The notes below the pieces were generated by a model. The model made no database searches. It worked only from the letters and a program-made list of their open reading frames with translations, and was not told the DNA's origin. This document shows, one piece after another, positions 38,356 through 48,463 of a stretch of 64,000 nt of DNA. The position numbers were made by a program, and so were the translations under genes. Each line of letters begins with the position of its first letter. The stretch's first letter is position 1. The stretch comes from Agromyces sp. Leaf222. Lineage in GTDB: Bacteria; Actinomycetota; Actinomycetes; Actinomycetales; Microbacteriaceae. The stretch spans positions 434,001 to 498,000 of the forward strand of contig NZ_LMKQ01000002.1 in NCBI RefSeq assembly GCF_001421565.1, in the 5' to 3' direction.

Positions 38356-39369
38356 ATGGATCCGATCGCAGCCCTCGAGGAGATCGCGTTCCTGCTGGAA
38401 CGCGACCGGGCCTCGGCGTTCAAGTCGAAGGCGTTCCGCAAGGCCGCCGGCATCATCGGCGACCTCCCGGCCGCCGAGCTCGCCGAACGGGTGCGCGACG
38501 GACGCCTGAAGCGCACCCCGGGCATCGGCGACACGACGTTCGCCGTCATCGCCGACGCCGTCGATGGCCGGGTGCCCGCCTACCTCATCGCGCTCCGCGA
38601 GAAGAGCGGGCCCGCCGCCGGCGCGGCGCCCACGGGCCTCCGCGCGAAGCTGAAGGGCGACCTGCACAGCCACACCGACTGGTCCGACGGCACGACGCCG
38701 ATCTCGACCATGGCGCGCGCGGCCGAGCTCGTCGGGCTCGAGTACCTCGTCGTCAGCGACCACTCGCCGAACCTCACCATCGCCAACGGGCTCAGCGCCG
38801 AGCGCCTGCTCGACCAGCTCGACGTGCTCGACCGGCTGAACGCCGACAGCGACATCCGCCTGCTGTCCGGCATCGAGGTCGACATCCTGCTCGACGGGTC
38901 GCTCGACCAGTCGCCAGAGCTGCTCGGCCGGCTCGACGTGGTCGTCGCGAGCATCCACTCCAAGCTCCGCACCGAGTCGAGGGAACTGACCGAGCGGATG
39001 CTGCGCGCGGTGCGCAACCCGCGCACGAACGTGCTCGGGCACTGCACGGGCCGGCTCGTCGAGGGTTCGCGCGGCACGCGCCCGCAGTCCACCTTCGACG
39101 CGAACGCCGTGTTCGACGCCTGCGCCGAACACGACGTCGCCGTCGAGATCAACTCGCGACCCGAACGCCAGGACCCGCCCGACGACCTGATCGCGCTCGC
39201 GCTCGAGGCCGGATGCCGCTTCTCGATCGACAGCGACGCGCATGCCCCGGGCCACTTCGCGTTCCTCGAGCTCGGAGCCGCCCGTGCCGAGGCCAACGGC
39301 GTGCCGGCCGAGCGGATCGTGAACACCTGGCCGGCCGAGCAGCTGCTCGACTGGGCGGCGGCGCGCTGA
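38356..39369 (+). CDS. PHP-domain phosphoesterase with helix-hairpin-helix N-terminus (PolX-like without polymerase)
   Basis: 337 residues. The N-terminal 85 residues have the DNA polymerase X-type helical/HhH domain (ALEEIAFLLER, AFRKAAGIIGDL, RTPGIGDTTFAVIADAVDG). The rest is a PHP domain: GDLHSHTDWSDG (H-x-H), VVSDHSPN, GIEVDIL, VVASIHSKL, LGHCTGR and IDSDAHAP supply the metal ligands. The nucleotidyltransferase palm of true PolX is absent. A role in DNA-end or nucleotide phosphoester hydrolysis is plausible but unproven. A -10-like CAGAAT lies six bases before the ATG. Confidence 0.88.
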   Translation: MDPIAALEEIAFLLERDRASAFKSKAFRKAAGIIGDLPAAELAERVRDGRLKRTPGIGDTTFAVIADAVDGRVPAYLIALREKSGPAAGAAPTGLRAKLKGDLHSHTDWSDGTTPISTMARAAELVGLEYLVVSDHSPNLTIANGLSAERLLDQLDVLDRLNADSDIRLLSGIEVDILLDGSLDQSPELLGRLDVVVASIHSKLRTESRELTERMLRAVRNPRTNVLGHCTGRLVEGSRGTRPQSTFDANAVFDACAEHDVAVEINSRPERQDPPDDLIALALEAGCRFSIDSDAHAPGHFAFLELGAARAEANGVPAERIVNTWPAEQLLDWAAAR

Positions 39370-39425
39370 GAGATCGGGTGCGCTGAGGCATCCGCTCGAC
39401 GGAACGGCCTCGGTCGCGCCTGCGG

Positions 39426-39800
39426 TCAGGCGGGCGTGCGGGTACGCGCTTCGGAGGCGAGCGAGCGGGCCATCGCGGGCACCGGGAGGTCGGGCGTCGG
39501 CACCGGGGCCGATGGCGTCAGCGGTTCGGGAATCGCCGACAACCCGGCGTTCGACGCTGCAGCCTCGGCGAGCTGGTGCAGCCATGCGCGGTTGAGCGAC
39601 GGCGCGCGGCCGCCCGAGTAGACGAACTCGAGCGCGATCGAGGGGCCGAACCAGACGGTCGTCTCGCGACCGCCCAGCTGCCACGTGAAGGGGAAGGACT
39701 CCTGACGGCGCAGCTTGTCGATGATCACGACCTGCAGGTGAGCGAGCAGGCGATCGTCGATGGGGATGCTGCCATTGCCGTTGTAGACGAGCGTGCCCAC
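39426..39800 (-). CDS. DUF7882-like small protein
   Basis: 124 residues from GTG 39800. I prefer this start to ATG 39845 because GGAGG lies just upstream and MGTLVYNGNGSIPIDDRLLAHLQ matches the family's usual opening. VVIIDKLRRQESFPFTWQ and VWFGPSIALEFVYSG are characteristic. Members are widespread in Microbacteriaceae and often mislabelled as ATP-dependent DNA ligase, but no ligase motif is present here. Function unknown. The C-terminal 35 residues are Pro/Ala-rich. Confidence 0.8.
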   Translation of the reverse strand: MGTLVYNGNGSIPIDDRLLAHLQVVIIDKLRRQESFPFTWQLGGRETTVWFGPSIALEFVYSGGRAPSLNRAWLHQLAEAAASNAGLSAIPEPLTPSAPVPTPDLPVPAMARSLASEARTRTPA

Positions 39801-39928
39801 GGGGCCTCCGGTGGGTTCAGGGGTGATCACGACGTCGGACGACATCGGGATCGGGGAGGGCCGAAGGCGTTCGCCCTGTTCTCGAACCCCACCCCCGGGT
39901 GCGTTCGCAGGCCCTACCCGCGAAGTGC

Positions 39929-39934
39929 ATCATA
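39929..39934 (-). promoter_or_regulatory. candidate -10 box of the DUF7882-like gene
   Basis: TATGAT on the minus strand (5 of 6 consensus) lies in an AT-rich island of the 202-bp gap. It would start transcription near 39922 with a leader of about 120 nt. No convincing -35 was found. Confidence 0.4.
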
Positions 39935-40002
39935 CGGTAACCGGGATCGCAGGTTGTGCGTTCTGCACAGCCGCCCGTCCCGGCGCTCGACCAGGCGCTC
40001 GA

Positions 40003-41334
40003 TCAGGCCACGTTCTCGTCGGGACGTCCGGGATCGGCCGGTGTGGTTCCGGCGGGCCGGTGCCGTGGGCGATGCGGCACGTAGCGGGGCACCGAACGCT
40101 GGAACCCGACGGCTCCGAGCAGGCCGATGACGCCGATCAGCCCGGTCGCGATCGAGAGCGACGCGACCGCCGAGACCCCGGCGATGAGCAGCGGGGCCGC
40201 CGCGGCGCCGGCGTCGGTCAGCAGCCGCCACGAGCCGAGGAACGCGGCCGGATCCGCCCGCGGTGCGACATCCGCACCGAGCGTCATGAGCACGCCGCTC
40301 GAGAGGCCGTTGCCGATGCCGACGCCGATCGCGGCCACGAGGAACCAGGTCACCGCGTCGGGCAGGTCGTGGGTGAACGCGAGCGCGAGGAACGAGGCGC
40401 CCATGAGCAGCATCGACGGCATCGACGCCCAGAGGCGCCCCCACCGGTCCATGATCTGGCCGCTCGAGTAGAAGAGCGCGAACTCGAGCGCGCCGGTCAC
40501 CCCCACCACGAGCGAGATCGCCTCGGCATCGAGCGCGATCGACACGCCCCAGATCGGGAGCAGGTAGATCCGCGCCTGACGGATGCCCGAGAGCGTCGCC
40601 GCCGCGAGGCCGAGCCGGGCGAGCATGCCGCGGAACCGCCACATCGTGGCGAAGACCCCCTCACGTTCCGCGGCGGGCGTCGTCGTGGCCGACACGGGGG
40701 TGGATGCGGTGTGCGGCTGCGCATGCGGGAGCATGCCGAGCGCGTCGAGCTCGGACTCGGGGTCGCGACCGAGCAGCACGAGCAGCACGAGCGCCACGAG
40801 GCATCCGATGAAGAACCATGCGGTCGCCAGCGGATCGTCGAAGAGGGTCAGCAGGCCCGCCGCGACGAACGGGCCGGCGAACATGCCCAGGCGGAACGAC
40901 CCGCCGAGCAGCGACAGTGCGCGTGCGCGGTAGGCCAGCGGTGCCCGTGTCGTCATGAACGCGTGCCTGGCGAGGCCGAAGGCCGCCGCGCAGAAGCCGA
41001 CGCCGAACACCGAGACGCCGAGCACCACGAGGTTCGGCGCGAGCAGGATGCCGGCGGCGCCCACCATGGCCGCACCCGCCGCGACGGCCATCGTCGAGCG
41101 CTCGCCGATGCGGTCGACGAGCCATCCGGCGGGGATGTTGCCGATCATGCGTGCGACGACGATCGCCGCGGCGATCAGGGCGGCCTGCGGCACGGTCGCA
41201 CCGAGCCGCGTGGCGATCACGGGGAGCACCGGCAGCAGCGCGCCCTCGGCGAGCCCGAACAGCAGGGTCGGCCCGTAGATCATGGGCGCGAAACGCCAGA
41301 GCACGCTCGCCGTCCCGACCTCCGGTCGGCTCAT
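40003..41334 (-). CDS. MFS transporter
   Basis: 443-residue inner-membrane transporter with 12 predicted helices. GNIPAGWLVDRIGERS is MFS motif A after helix 2, and GQIMDRWGRLWASMP is its repeat in the second half. A long cytoplasmic loop of about 45 residues joins the halves (about 205-250). The substrate is unknown. The C-terminus is Arg/Pro-rich. The start lies four bases after the stop of the LhgO-like oxidase gene, so the two are likely co-transcribed. Confidence 0.88.
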   Translation of the reverse strand: MSRPEVGTASVLWRFAPMIYGPTLLFGLAEGALLPVLPVIATRLGATVPQAALIAAAIVVARMIGNIPAGWLVDRIGERSTMAVAAGAAMVGAAGILLAPNLVVLGVSVFGVGFCAAAFGLARHAFMTTRAPLAYRARALSLLGGSFRLGMFAGPFVAAGLLTLFDDPLATAWFFIGCLVALVLLVLLGRDPESELDALGMLPHAQPHTASTPVSATTTPAAEREGVFATMWRFRGMLARLGLAAATLSGIRQARIYLLPIWGVSIALDAEAISLVVGVTGALEFALFYSSGQIMDRWGRLWASMPSMLLMGASFLALAFTHDLPDAVTWFLVAAIGVGIGNGLSSGVLMTLGADVAPRADPAAFLGSWRLLTDAGAAAAPLLIAGVSAVASLSIATGLIGVIGLLGAVGFQRSVPRYVPHRPRHRPAGTTPADPGRPDENVA

Positions 41335-41338
41335 CGGC

Positions 41339-42541
41339 TCACGCGCTCGACGCGGTGAGATGGTGTTCGAGCAGGTACTCCGCGATCGCCATCGAGCTCG
41401 TCGCCGCCGGCGACGGCGCGTTGCGCACGAGCGTCACGGGCCCGACCTGGTCGACCGCGAAGTCGTCGAGCAGCTCGCCGCCGCGACCCCACGCCTGCGC
41501 CCGAACGCCGGCAGCGCCCTTGTGCGCCAGGTCGGACATCTTGAGCTCTGGAATGAACCGACGGGCCTTGCCGAAGTACCTCGACTTGATGAGCGACGCG
41601 CTGATCTCGTCGACGCCCATGCGCCAATGCTGCTTCGCGAGCGCTCCGGCGCCGGGCCAGGTCAGCGAGCCCCAGGTGTCCTTGGGCGAGATGGCGAGCC
41701 AGCCGTAGCCCTCCCGCGCGAGCGCGGGAACGGCGTTCGGGCCGACGTGCACGGTGTCGTAGACGCCGCGCGTGAAATGCACCCCGAGGAACGGGAACCG
41801 GGGGTCGGGCACCGGGTAGACCATGCCCTTCACGAGGTCGGCGCGCTCGGGCGCGAGCTCCCAGTACTCGCCGCGGAACGGCAGGATCCTCGGCGAGGGG
41901 TCGGCGCCCACGAGCCTCGCGACGACGTCGGACTGCAGCCCGGCGCACACGATGAGCCGGTCGAACACGTCGTCGGAGACGGGTGTCGTCACGCGCACCC
42001 TGCCGCGCTCGAGGCGGATGCCGGTGACCTCGTGCCCGAGGCGGATGCCGCCGCCTGCGGCGCGCACGTCCTGCGCCATCGCCTCGGTGATGCTCGCGTA
42101 GTCGACCACGGCGGTGTGCGGCGAGTGCACGGCGGCGATGCCGGCGACGTGCGGCTCGATCTCGCGAAGGCGACCCGGGTCGTCGATGCGGGCGAGGTCG
42201 GGCACGCCGTTCTCGATCGACCGGCGCTCGATGTCGGCGAGTGCGGCGAGCTCCGACTCGTCGACCGCCACGACGAGCTTGCCGACCTCGCGGTACGGCA
42301 ACCCCTTCTCGGCGCAGAAGTCGCGCGTGAGCACGCGGCCGCTCGCGCAGAGGCGGGCCTTCAGCGAGCCCGGCTTGTAGTAGAGCCCGGCGTGCACCAC
42401 GCCCGAGTTGTGGCCGGTCTGGTGCTGGGCGAGCCGCGGCTCCTTCTCGAGCACGGTCACCTCGTGCCCGCGGCCCGAGAGCGCGCGGGCGAGGGCGATG
42501 CCGACGATGCCACCGCCGACGATGCCGATGTGCTCCGCCAA
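41339..42541 (-). CDS. lhgO: L-2-hydroxyglutarate oxidase-like FAD enzyme
   Basis: 400 residues, starting at TTG 42541 with GAGGAG six bases upstream. The FAD-binding motif GIVGGGIVGIALARAL (residues 6-21) and HNSGVVHAGLYYKPGSLKA mark the LhgO branch of the DAO superfamily, which oxidises L-2-hydroxyglutarate to 2-oxoglutarate with electrons going to the quinone pool or oxygen. FRGEYWELAP, FLGVHFTRG and VGPNAVPAL are also conserved. The neighbouring MFS gene is close enough to share a transcript. The TTG start may lower translation. Confidence 0.9.
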   Translation of the reverse strand: MAEHIGIVGGGIVGIALARALSGRGHEVTVLEKEPRLAQHQTGHNSGVVHAGLYYKPGSLKARLCASGRVLTRDFCAEKGLPYREVGKLVVAVDESELAALADIERRSIENGVPDLARIDDPGRLREIEPHVAGIAAVHSPHTAVVDYASITEAMAQDVRAAGGGIRLGHEVTGIRLERGRVRVTTPVSDDVFDRLIVCAGLQSDVVARLVGADPSPRILPFRGEYWELAPERADLVKGMVYPVPDPRFPFLGVHFTRGVYDTVHVGPNAVPALAREGYGWLAISPKDTWGSLTWPGAGALAKQHWRMGVDEISASLIKSRYFGKARRFIPELKMSDLAHKGAAGVRAQAWGRGGELLDDFAVDQVGPVTLVRNAPSPAATSSMAIAEYLLEHHLTASSA

Positions 42542-42640
42542 CGTCGACTCCTCACTGCCGCGGTCCTGATGCGAGTGTAGAGCGCGGCGGGCGGGTGCGT
42601 CGGCCCCCCTGTTCGGCCCTGTTCGGCCGGAGGTCGCCGG

Positions 42641-42687
42641 TTCGGCGCAGGAGGCTCAGCGGCTTCGGCGCAGGGAGGCTCGGCGGC
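42641..42687. repeat. near-perfect tandem duplication of about 24 bp
   Basis: Two copies beginning TTCGGCGCAGG (42641-42663 and 42664-42687) differ by one extra G and one A/G change. Upstream, CTGTTCGGCC is also duplicated. The block lies in the 145-bp gap between the LhgO gene and the 86-residue protein gene, touching the latter's stop codon. Confidence 0.75.
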
Positions 42688-42947
42688 TACGGCGTCGACT
42701 GCACCGCCGAGATCACCGCATCGACGTCGTTCGGCGTGGCGCCGAGTCCCGCCTGCTCGAGCCGGTCGCGCACCATCTGCCGGAGGTCGTCGACATGGCC
42801 GAGCAGCGTGTCGCCGCGCACCTGCTCGATGATCCCCTCGAGGCGGTCGTCGCCGTCGGCGTCCGTCAGGCTGCCGTCCTGAACGGGGGAGTCCTGCGTG
42901 TCGGGCGTCGTCACGGGCGTCGGCTCGGCGTTCTCGTGGTTGCTCAT
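42687..42947 (-). CDS. small hypothetical protein
   Basis: 86 residues, highly acidic. Residues 1-33 are a disordered Thr/Pro/Asp/Glu stretch. From about 34 on (RLEGIIEQVRGDTLLGHVDD and following) the sequence is amphipathic and helical with regular Leu/Val spacing, ending in DVDAVISAVQS. No homologous family is recognised. ATG 42947 is the first credible start. It stands alone between two genes of the same strand. Confidence 0.65.
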   Translation of the reverse strand: MSNHENAEPTPVTTPDTQDSPVQDGSLTDADGDDRLEGIIEQVRGDTLLGHVDDLRQMVRDRLEQAGLGATPNDVDAVISAVQSTP

Positions 42948-43080
42948 GACTCGATGCTCGCAAGGGCGCGCGAGACGGCCAACCCCTTGACGGATGCGGC
43001 CGGGTCGCCTAACCCGCGGCCCGACGCCGAACTCGGGCCGGGGCCGGACCGCCCAGTCCGGCCCGGGCCCGGCTCCGACG

Positions 43081-43977
<897 letters not shown>

Positions 43978-44093
43978 TCACCCGGCCGGACGGCGCACAA
44001 GGGCTTGCGATCGGCGGGCGGATCGCCGAGGCATCCGCTCGCCCGTGGTGCACCGGATGACCGGATGGCAGGCCGGGCGACCGGGCGGCGAGG

Positions 44094-44429
44094 CTACGGC
44101 GCCGAGTGCCCGCTGCCGAAGAGCGGCCGCTCGGGCGGCTTGCGCCCGGTCTCCTGTTCCCATGCCTCGAGCTGCTGGGTGAGCGCCTTCGCGAGCTCGA
44201 ACACCTGCTCGGGTGGAATCCGGATGCGGCTCACGACCTGGCCCGGCACGGCGACCGCACGCGTGCCGTCGGGGTCCTCGACGGTCGACGGCGGCTGGGT
44301 GAGGGCGACGTAGTCGATCACGAACACGTTCGGCGTGTGCCAGACGCGCGCGAAGTCGGCGAACACGCCCTGCGCGCGGTCGGACGGCAGGTCGATCTGG
44401 AATCGACGCGGAAGATGGTCGTCGCTCAC
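44094..44429 (-). CDS. DUF3467 family protein
   Basis: 111 residues from GTG 44429, with GAGGGAG just upstream. FQIDLPSDRAQGVFADFARV, NVFVIDYVAL, RIRIPPEQVFELAKALTQQL and WEQETGR match DUF3467, small bacterial proteins of unknown function. The core is a short beta-rich domain followed by a long helix. The 179-bp gap to the neighbouring hydrolase gene shows no feature. Confidence 0.85.
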   Translation of the reverse strand: MSDDHLPRRFQIDLPSDRAQGVFADFARVWHTPNVFVIDYVALTQPPSTVEDPDGTRAVAVPGQVVSRIRIPPEQVFELAKALTQQLEAWEQETGRKPPERPLFGSGHSAP

Positions 44430-44644
44430 GGTGCTCCCTCGCTCGCGGCCCCGGGTCCCGGATGCCGGATCACACCGGAAGCCGTTCGGCGCCGGTCCTC
44501 TCGAAGCTACACGCGCACCGCCGACGGCTCGCGGGCGTTCGCCCCCAGCGCACGTGCGCTGATCCGACGTCCACAGCTAAGGTCGAAACGAGGCGGCATC
44601 GTCGCGGCCGTGCAGTTCGAGAACACAGATGAGGGGTCGGAGAC

Positions 44645-45508
44645 ATGGGCGAAGCCGTGGCGAAGTCGGGATGGAAGCGGTTCTGGGATCGTGGCGGCTG
44701 GTGGAAGGCGCTGCTCTTCGTCGCCGTCTACTACGGGGTCTACCTCGCGCTCGGCAACTTCATCGTCGCGCCGCTGTTCAGCGACTACTTCGGCGAAGAG
44801 GGAACGGCGTCCTACATCTTCTTCACGACGGCGCTGCCGATCCTCCTCGCGTGCATCGTGCTCGTGGTGTTCGCCGTCTCGATCGGGTGGCTGAAGGAGC
44901 TCTTCGGCCGCCAGCCGATCCGCGGATCGTGGTGGATGTGGATCGCCGTCGCCGTGGTCCTGGTGTTCAACGTCCTGCACCTGCTGACGATCGACTACGG
45001 CAAGGCCGGCTTCGAGGTCGTCGCCACCTGGCTGCTGGCCGGGCTGTTCATCGGCTTCGCCGAGGAGGTCGTGACACGGGGGTTCGTCGTGAACCTCATG
45101 CGTCGTGCAGGCCACCGCGAGATACTCGTGGCGCTGGCCTCGGCGGGTCTCTTCGCGCTCATGCACCTCGGCAACGTCTTCACGACGACGCAGGGGCTGC
45201 CAGCCACCCTCTTCCAGGTGGGTTACACGTTCTTCTTCGGCATCTGCATGTACCTCGCGCTGCGGGTCACGGGCACGCTGGTCGCCCCGATCCTGCTGCA
45301 CGCCTCGACCGACCCCACGATCTTCCTCTCGACCGAGTACTCGACCGGCGGCGCGCTCGCGACGTTCGGCGGGTTCGGCAACGTCGTGGTGATCTTCACC
45401 GGCCTCGTGCTCGTGTTCTTCATCCGCGGCCGGGTCACGAAGGACGCCTACGGCCTGCCCGAGGGCACGTTCGCCGCGGCCGACATCCCCGCGAGCACCG
45501 AGAGGTGA
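44645..45508 (+). CDS. CPBP (Abi) family intramembrane metalloprotease
   Basis: 287 residues with about seven or eight predicted helices. The CPBP motifs are complete: FAEEVVTRGF (E140, E141, R145), FALMHLGN (H174) and APILLHASTDP (third His). These residues form the metal site inside the membrane. Bacterial members may process membrane peptides, but the substrate is unknown. ATG 44645 follows GAGGGGTCGGAG. A -10-like TAAGGT at 44578-44583 lies about 55 bp upstream. Confidence 0.92.
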   Translation: MGEAVAKSGWKRFWDRGGWWKALLFVAVYYGVYLALGNFIVAPLFSDYFGEEGTASYIFFTTALPILLACIVLVVFAVSIGWLKELFGRQPIRGSWWMWIAVAVVLVFNVLHLLTIDYGKAGFEVVATWLLAGLFIGFAEEVVTRGFVVNLMRRAGHREILVALASAGLFALMHLGNVFTTTQGLPATLFQVGYTFFFGICMYLALRVTGTLVAPILLHASTDPTIFLSTEYSTGGALATFGGFGNVVVIFTGLVLVFFIRGRVTKDAYGLPEGTFAAADIPASTER

Positions 45509-45513
45509 CCCGT

Positions 45514-46050
45514 TCAGTCCTTCGGCTCCGACGGTGAGTCGGTGAGCCACGGCGAATACGTCGGATCCGCGACGTCGCCGGGTTCGCAACCCGAGCCGCC
45601 GGTCACGATGCTCGCGTCCTCGGTCGTCGTGAAGACGATGCTCGACCGGCGTGCGTTCTCGGCGGCGACCTCGAATCCGAAGGCGCCGGCCTCGCCGGTG
45701 CGCAGGATCTCGTAGCCGTTCGCCTTCCAGAGGTCGGCGACTCGGGCGGCGTCGGCGTCGGCGTCGTCGGTACCCGGTCCGGTGCGTTGCAGCTCGAACT
45801 GGACCCCGTCGACGCCCTCGCGCGTCGTGCAGCTCAGCGGCACGACCTGATCCTCGTTCGCCCAGTCGCCGTCGATGAGGTCCTGGGTCTGGTCGAAGAG
45901 CGCCGAGAGCTCATCGCGTGCGGTCAGCGGGTCCATCGTCGATCCTTCTCCTGTCGTGCAGCCGCAGAGCGCGACGACGAGCATCGTCGCAGCCGCGGCG
46001 CACCCGGCCCTGGCGAGCCGGGAGCTCCGCGGATGAGGTGCTCGGGTCAT
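45514..46050 (-). CDS. putative lipoprotein
   Basis: 178 residues. The signal peptide ends in a lipobox, VALCGC (Cys at about 31), preceded by a basic n-region and hydrophobic core, so the mature protein should be lipid-anchored outside the membrane. The mature part has two further Cys pairs (PLSCTTREG, GGSGCEPG). WKANGYEILRTGEAGAFGFEV resembles a small ferredoxin-like fold. ATG 46050 overlaps the stop of the upstream broken gene (ATGA), which points to an original two-gene operon. Confidence 0.85.
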   Translation of the reverse strand: MTRAPHPRSSRLARAGCAAAATMLVVALCGCTTGEGSTMDPLTARDELSALFDQTQDLIDGDWANEDQVVPLSCTTREGVDGVQFELQRTGPGTDDADADAARVADLWKANGYEILRTGEAGAFGFEVAAENARRSSIVFTTTEDASIVTGGSGCEPGDVADPTYSPWLTDSPSEPKD

Positions 46051-46336
46051 AGTACGGGCCGTTCGTTCGGAGCGGACGTCGGTGCGCCGGGAGCGATGAC
46101 GAGCCGGTCGGACACGACCTCGTCGACGAAGTCGAGGTTGATGAGCGCGAGATTGCCTCGCTGCGCCGCACCTGACGGAACGCGGCATCCACGAGCGATT
46201 CATCGACGGATGCCGCGGCGAGGCCGATGTCGCCCGGGTAGGCCGCGCCGTCGACCGAATCGAGCAGGTCTGCTGCGTCTCGGATGAGACGCGCGAGCTG
46301 TTCGAGTGTCGCGCGGTCGAGTTCGAGGTCGGGCAT
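46047..46336 (-). pseudogene. small gene broken by an apparent one-base deletion
   Basis: From ATG 46336 a natural-looking frame runs MPDLELDRATLEQLARLIRD to about DAAFRQVRRSE. It then turns into Ser/Arg-rich nonsense. In the next frame, GNLALINLDFVDEVVSDRLV continues with strong GC-ending codons to a TGA at 46047-46049. That TGA overlaps the lipoprotein start. Restoring one G in the GAGGC run near 46164 would give one 96-residue protein. Total length 290 bp is one short of a multiple of three. It resembles a WXG100-size helical protein, but no family is certain. A sequencing error or programmed frameshift is possible. Confidence 0.75.
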
Positions 46337-46490
46337 CGATCCATTCCGGGTGGGTCGGAGACGGCGGCGGCCGTCCGATGATCCTAACGATCTTCGAGTG
46401 CACGTCGGAGGTTCGGACGCGGCGGCGTTCGCCATCCAACGAGCACCGGGGCGCGCAGCGGGCCCGTGCGATCCCGCGTCGCGTGGACCG

Positions 46491-48374
46491 CTACGGCGCG
46501 GGCGCCTCGACCTGATCCGTGGCGGCGAGCGCGCGGATCAGCGACTGGGCGTCGTACGGCCCGGTGTGCCGGCGACCGTTGATGAAGAGCGTCGGCACCG
46601 AGGTGATGCCCATCGCCTCGGCGTCGAGCATGTCGTCGCGCACCCGCCCGGTGACCTTCGACGAGGTGAGGTCGCGCTCGAACTTCTCGACGTCGAGTCC
46701 GAGCTCGCCCGCCAGTCGCACGATGTCGGTGGGCCGTTGGTTCTCCTGGTCGGCGAAGAGTCCGCGTTCGAACTCGAAGAACTTGCCCTGCAGCGACGCG
46801 GCCTCCGAGGCCTCGGCGCCCGCGAGTGCGTTCGGATGCACCTGCTCGAGCGGTGCGTGCCGCCACACGTAGCGCAGCCGGTCGCCGAGCTCGGACTTGA
46901 CCTCCTGGATCGACCCTGACGCCTTGAGGCAGAACGGGCACTGGAAGTCGCCGTACTCGACGATCGTGTAGGGCGCGTCGGCCAGGCCGAACACGTGATC
47001 GCGGGCGGGGTCGATGGGGCGCGCGAGGGTCTGGCCGCTGTCCTCGTCGGGGCGCGCGGCATCCGAGATCCTGAAGATGACGGTCGCGAGCACGAAGGCG
47101 ATGACGGATGCCGCCAGCACGCCGACCCTGGCCTCGTTCTGTGCGGCCTCGTCGGTGATCGCGAGGTCGACGATGAAGAGCGAGATCGTGAATCCGATGC
47201 CGCAGAGCGCAGCGCCGCCGAGGATCCGGTCGAGGGTGAGGCCGGGGCCGAACTCGCCGAGCTTGAGGACTCGGAGCAGCGCGGTCGACCCGAACACGCC
47301 GATGAGCTTGCCGAGCACCAGGCCGATGACGATGCCCCACGTGATCGAGGAGCCGAGCGCATCCGCCAGGATCTCGGGGGAGAGTTGCACGCCGGCGTTG
47401 GCGAGCGCGAACAACGGAAGGATCACGTAGGCGACGTACGGCGCGTACGCGGACTGGAGTCGTTCGTTGATCGAGATGGACTCGCGCAGGCTGTTCGCCG
47501 CGGCCCGGGCGTACTCGGTGTTCGGCGACTGCCGGAACGTGCGCGCCAGGTCGAGCGCATGCTCGACGTCGCGGCGGTTGGGCCGGTACACGGGCACGAG
47601 CAGGGCGATCGCGACGCCCGCGAGCGTCGGGTGCACGCCCGACGCCAGGAACGCCATCCAGACGATGATCGACAGCGTCGCGTAGACGGGACCGCGACCG
47701 CCGCGCAGGTAGCGCGTGAAGTACACGCCGGCCAGCCCGACTGCGGCGATCAGGAGCGGCATCGGGTTGAAGTCCTCGGTGTAGACGAGGGCGATGATGC
47801 TGAGGGCGCCGATATCGTCGACCACCGCGAGGGCGAGGAGGAACACCCGCAATCGCCCCGGTACCCGTGGGCCGATGAGGGCGAGCGCCCCCACGAGGAA
47901 CGCGGTGTCGGTCGAGATCACGACGCCCCAGGCGTGCTCCTCGCCTGAGCCGGCGGCGATGAGCACGAACAGCACCGCCGGAACCACGAGCCCGGCGATC
48001 GCCGCGACCACCGGCACGATCGCGCGCGACCAGCTCGTGAGCTCGCCGATCGCGAACTCGCGGCGCACCTCGAGCCCCACGGTGAAGAAGAAGATCGCCA
48101 TCAGCGCGTCGTTCACGACGGCGTGCAACGTGAAGTCGAGGGTGAGGTCGCCGACGCCGACCGACAGGTGCGTCTCCCAGAAGCTCTCGTACGAGCCGAA
48201 CGACACGTTGGCCCAGACGATCGCAACGACCGTGGCCAGCAGCAGGAGCAGCGCGCCGATGCGGTTCTGCCCGACCGCGCGGACCTTCTCGGCGATCGAC
48301 CTCCGCGATCGCTGACCCCGGCGCCCCGTGGCGCGGGCTGGCTCGGAGGAGCGGCCGATCGTGACGTTGGTCAT
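46491..48374 (-). CDS. nhaA: NhaA sodium/proton antiporter fused to a DsbA-like thioredoxin domain
   Basis: 627 residues. I chose ATG 48374; the GTG at 48425 has no ribosome binding site. Residues about 35-440 are NhaA with about 12 helices: FFFTVGLEVRREF, ISTDTAFLVGALALIG, and the essential Asp pair in ALAVVDDIGALS. Residues 457-627 form a DsbA/thioredoxin-like domain with the redox motif CPFC (479-482) and the cis-Pro loop TSVPTLFING. Na+/H+ exchange is established for the family. The role of the fused domain is unknown. It diverges from marR, with 125 bp between. Confidence 0.95.
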   Translation of the reverse strand: MTNVTIGRSSEPARATGRRGQRSRRSIAEKVRAVGQNRIGALLLLLATVVAIVWANVSFGSYESFWETHLSVGVGDLTLDFTLHAVVNDALMAIFFFTVGLEVRREFAIGELTSWSRAIVPVVAAIAGLVVPAVLFVLIAAGSGEEHAWGVVISTDTAFLVGALALIGPRVPGRLRVFLLALAVVDDIGALSIIALVYTEDFNPMPLLIAAVGLAGVYFTRYLRGGRGPVYATLSIIVWMAFLASGVHPTLAGVAIALLVPVYRPNRRDVEHALDLARTFRQSPNTEYARAAANSLRESISINERLQSAYAPYVAYVILPLFALANAGVQLSPEILADALGSSITWGIVIGLVLGKLIGVFGSTALLRVLKLGEFGPGLTLDRILGGAALCGIGFTISLFIVDLAITDEAAQNEARVGVLAASVIAFVLATVIFRISDAARPDEDSGQTLARPIDPARDHVFGLADAPYTIVEYGDFQCPFCLKASGSIQEVKSELGDRLRYVWRHAPLEQVHPNALAGAEASEAASLQGKFFEFERGLFADQENQRPTDIVRLAGELGLDVEKFERDLTSSKVTGRVRDDMLDAEAMGITSVPTLFINGRRHTGPYDAQSLIRALAATDQVEAPAP

Positions 48375-48463
48375 CGACGTATTCTCGCCGACACCCGGAT
48401 GGGCGACAAGCGATCCGGGTGTCACGTCACGGCCGCGACATCCGCTCGAAATCAGTTCGAGAG

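Noticed and set aside
39801..39845. ATG 39845 as the start of the DUF7882-like protein
   Set aside because: No ribosome binding site precedes it, and the extra 15 residues do not match the family, whereas GTG 39800 has GGAGG upstream.
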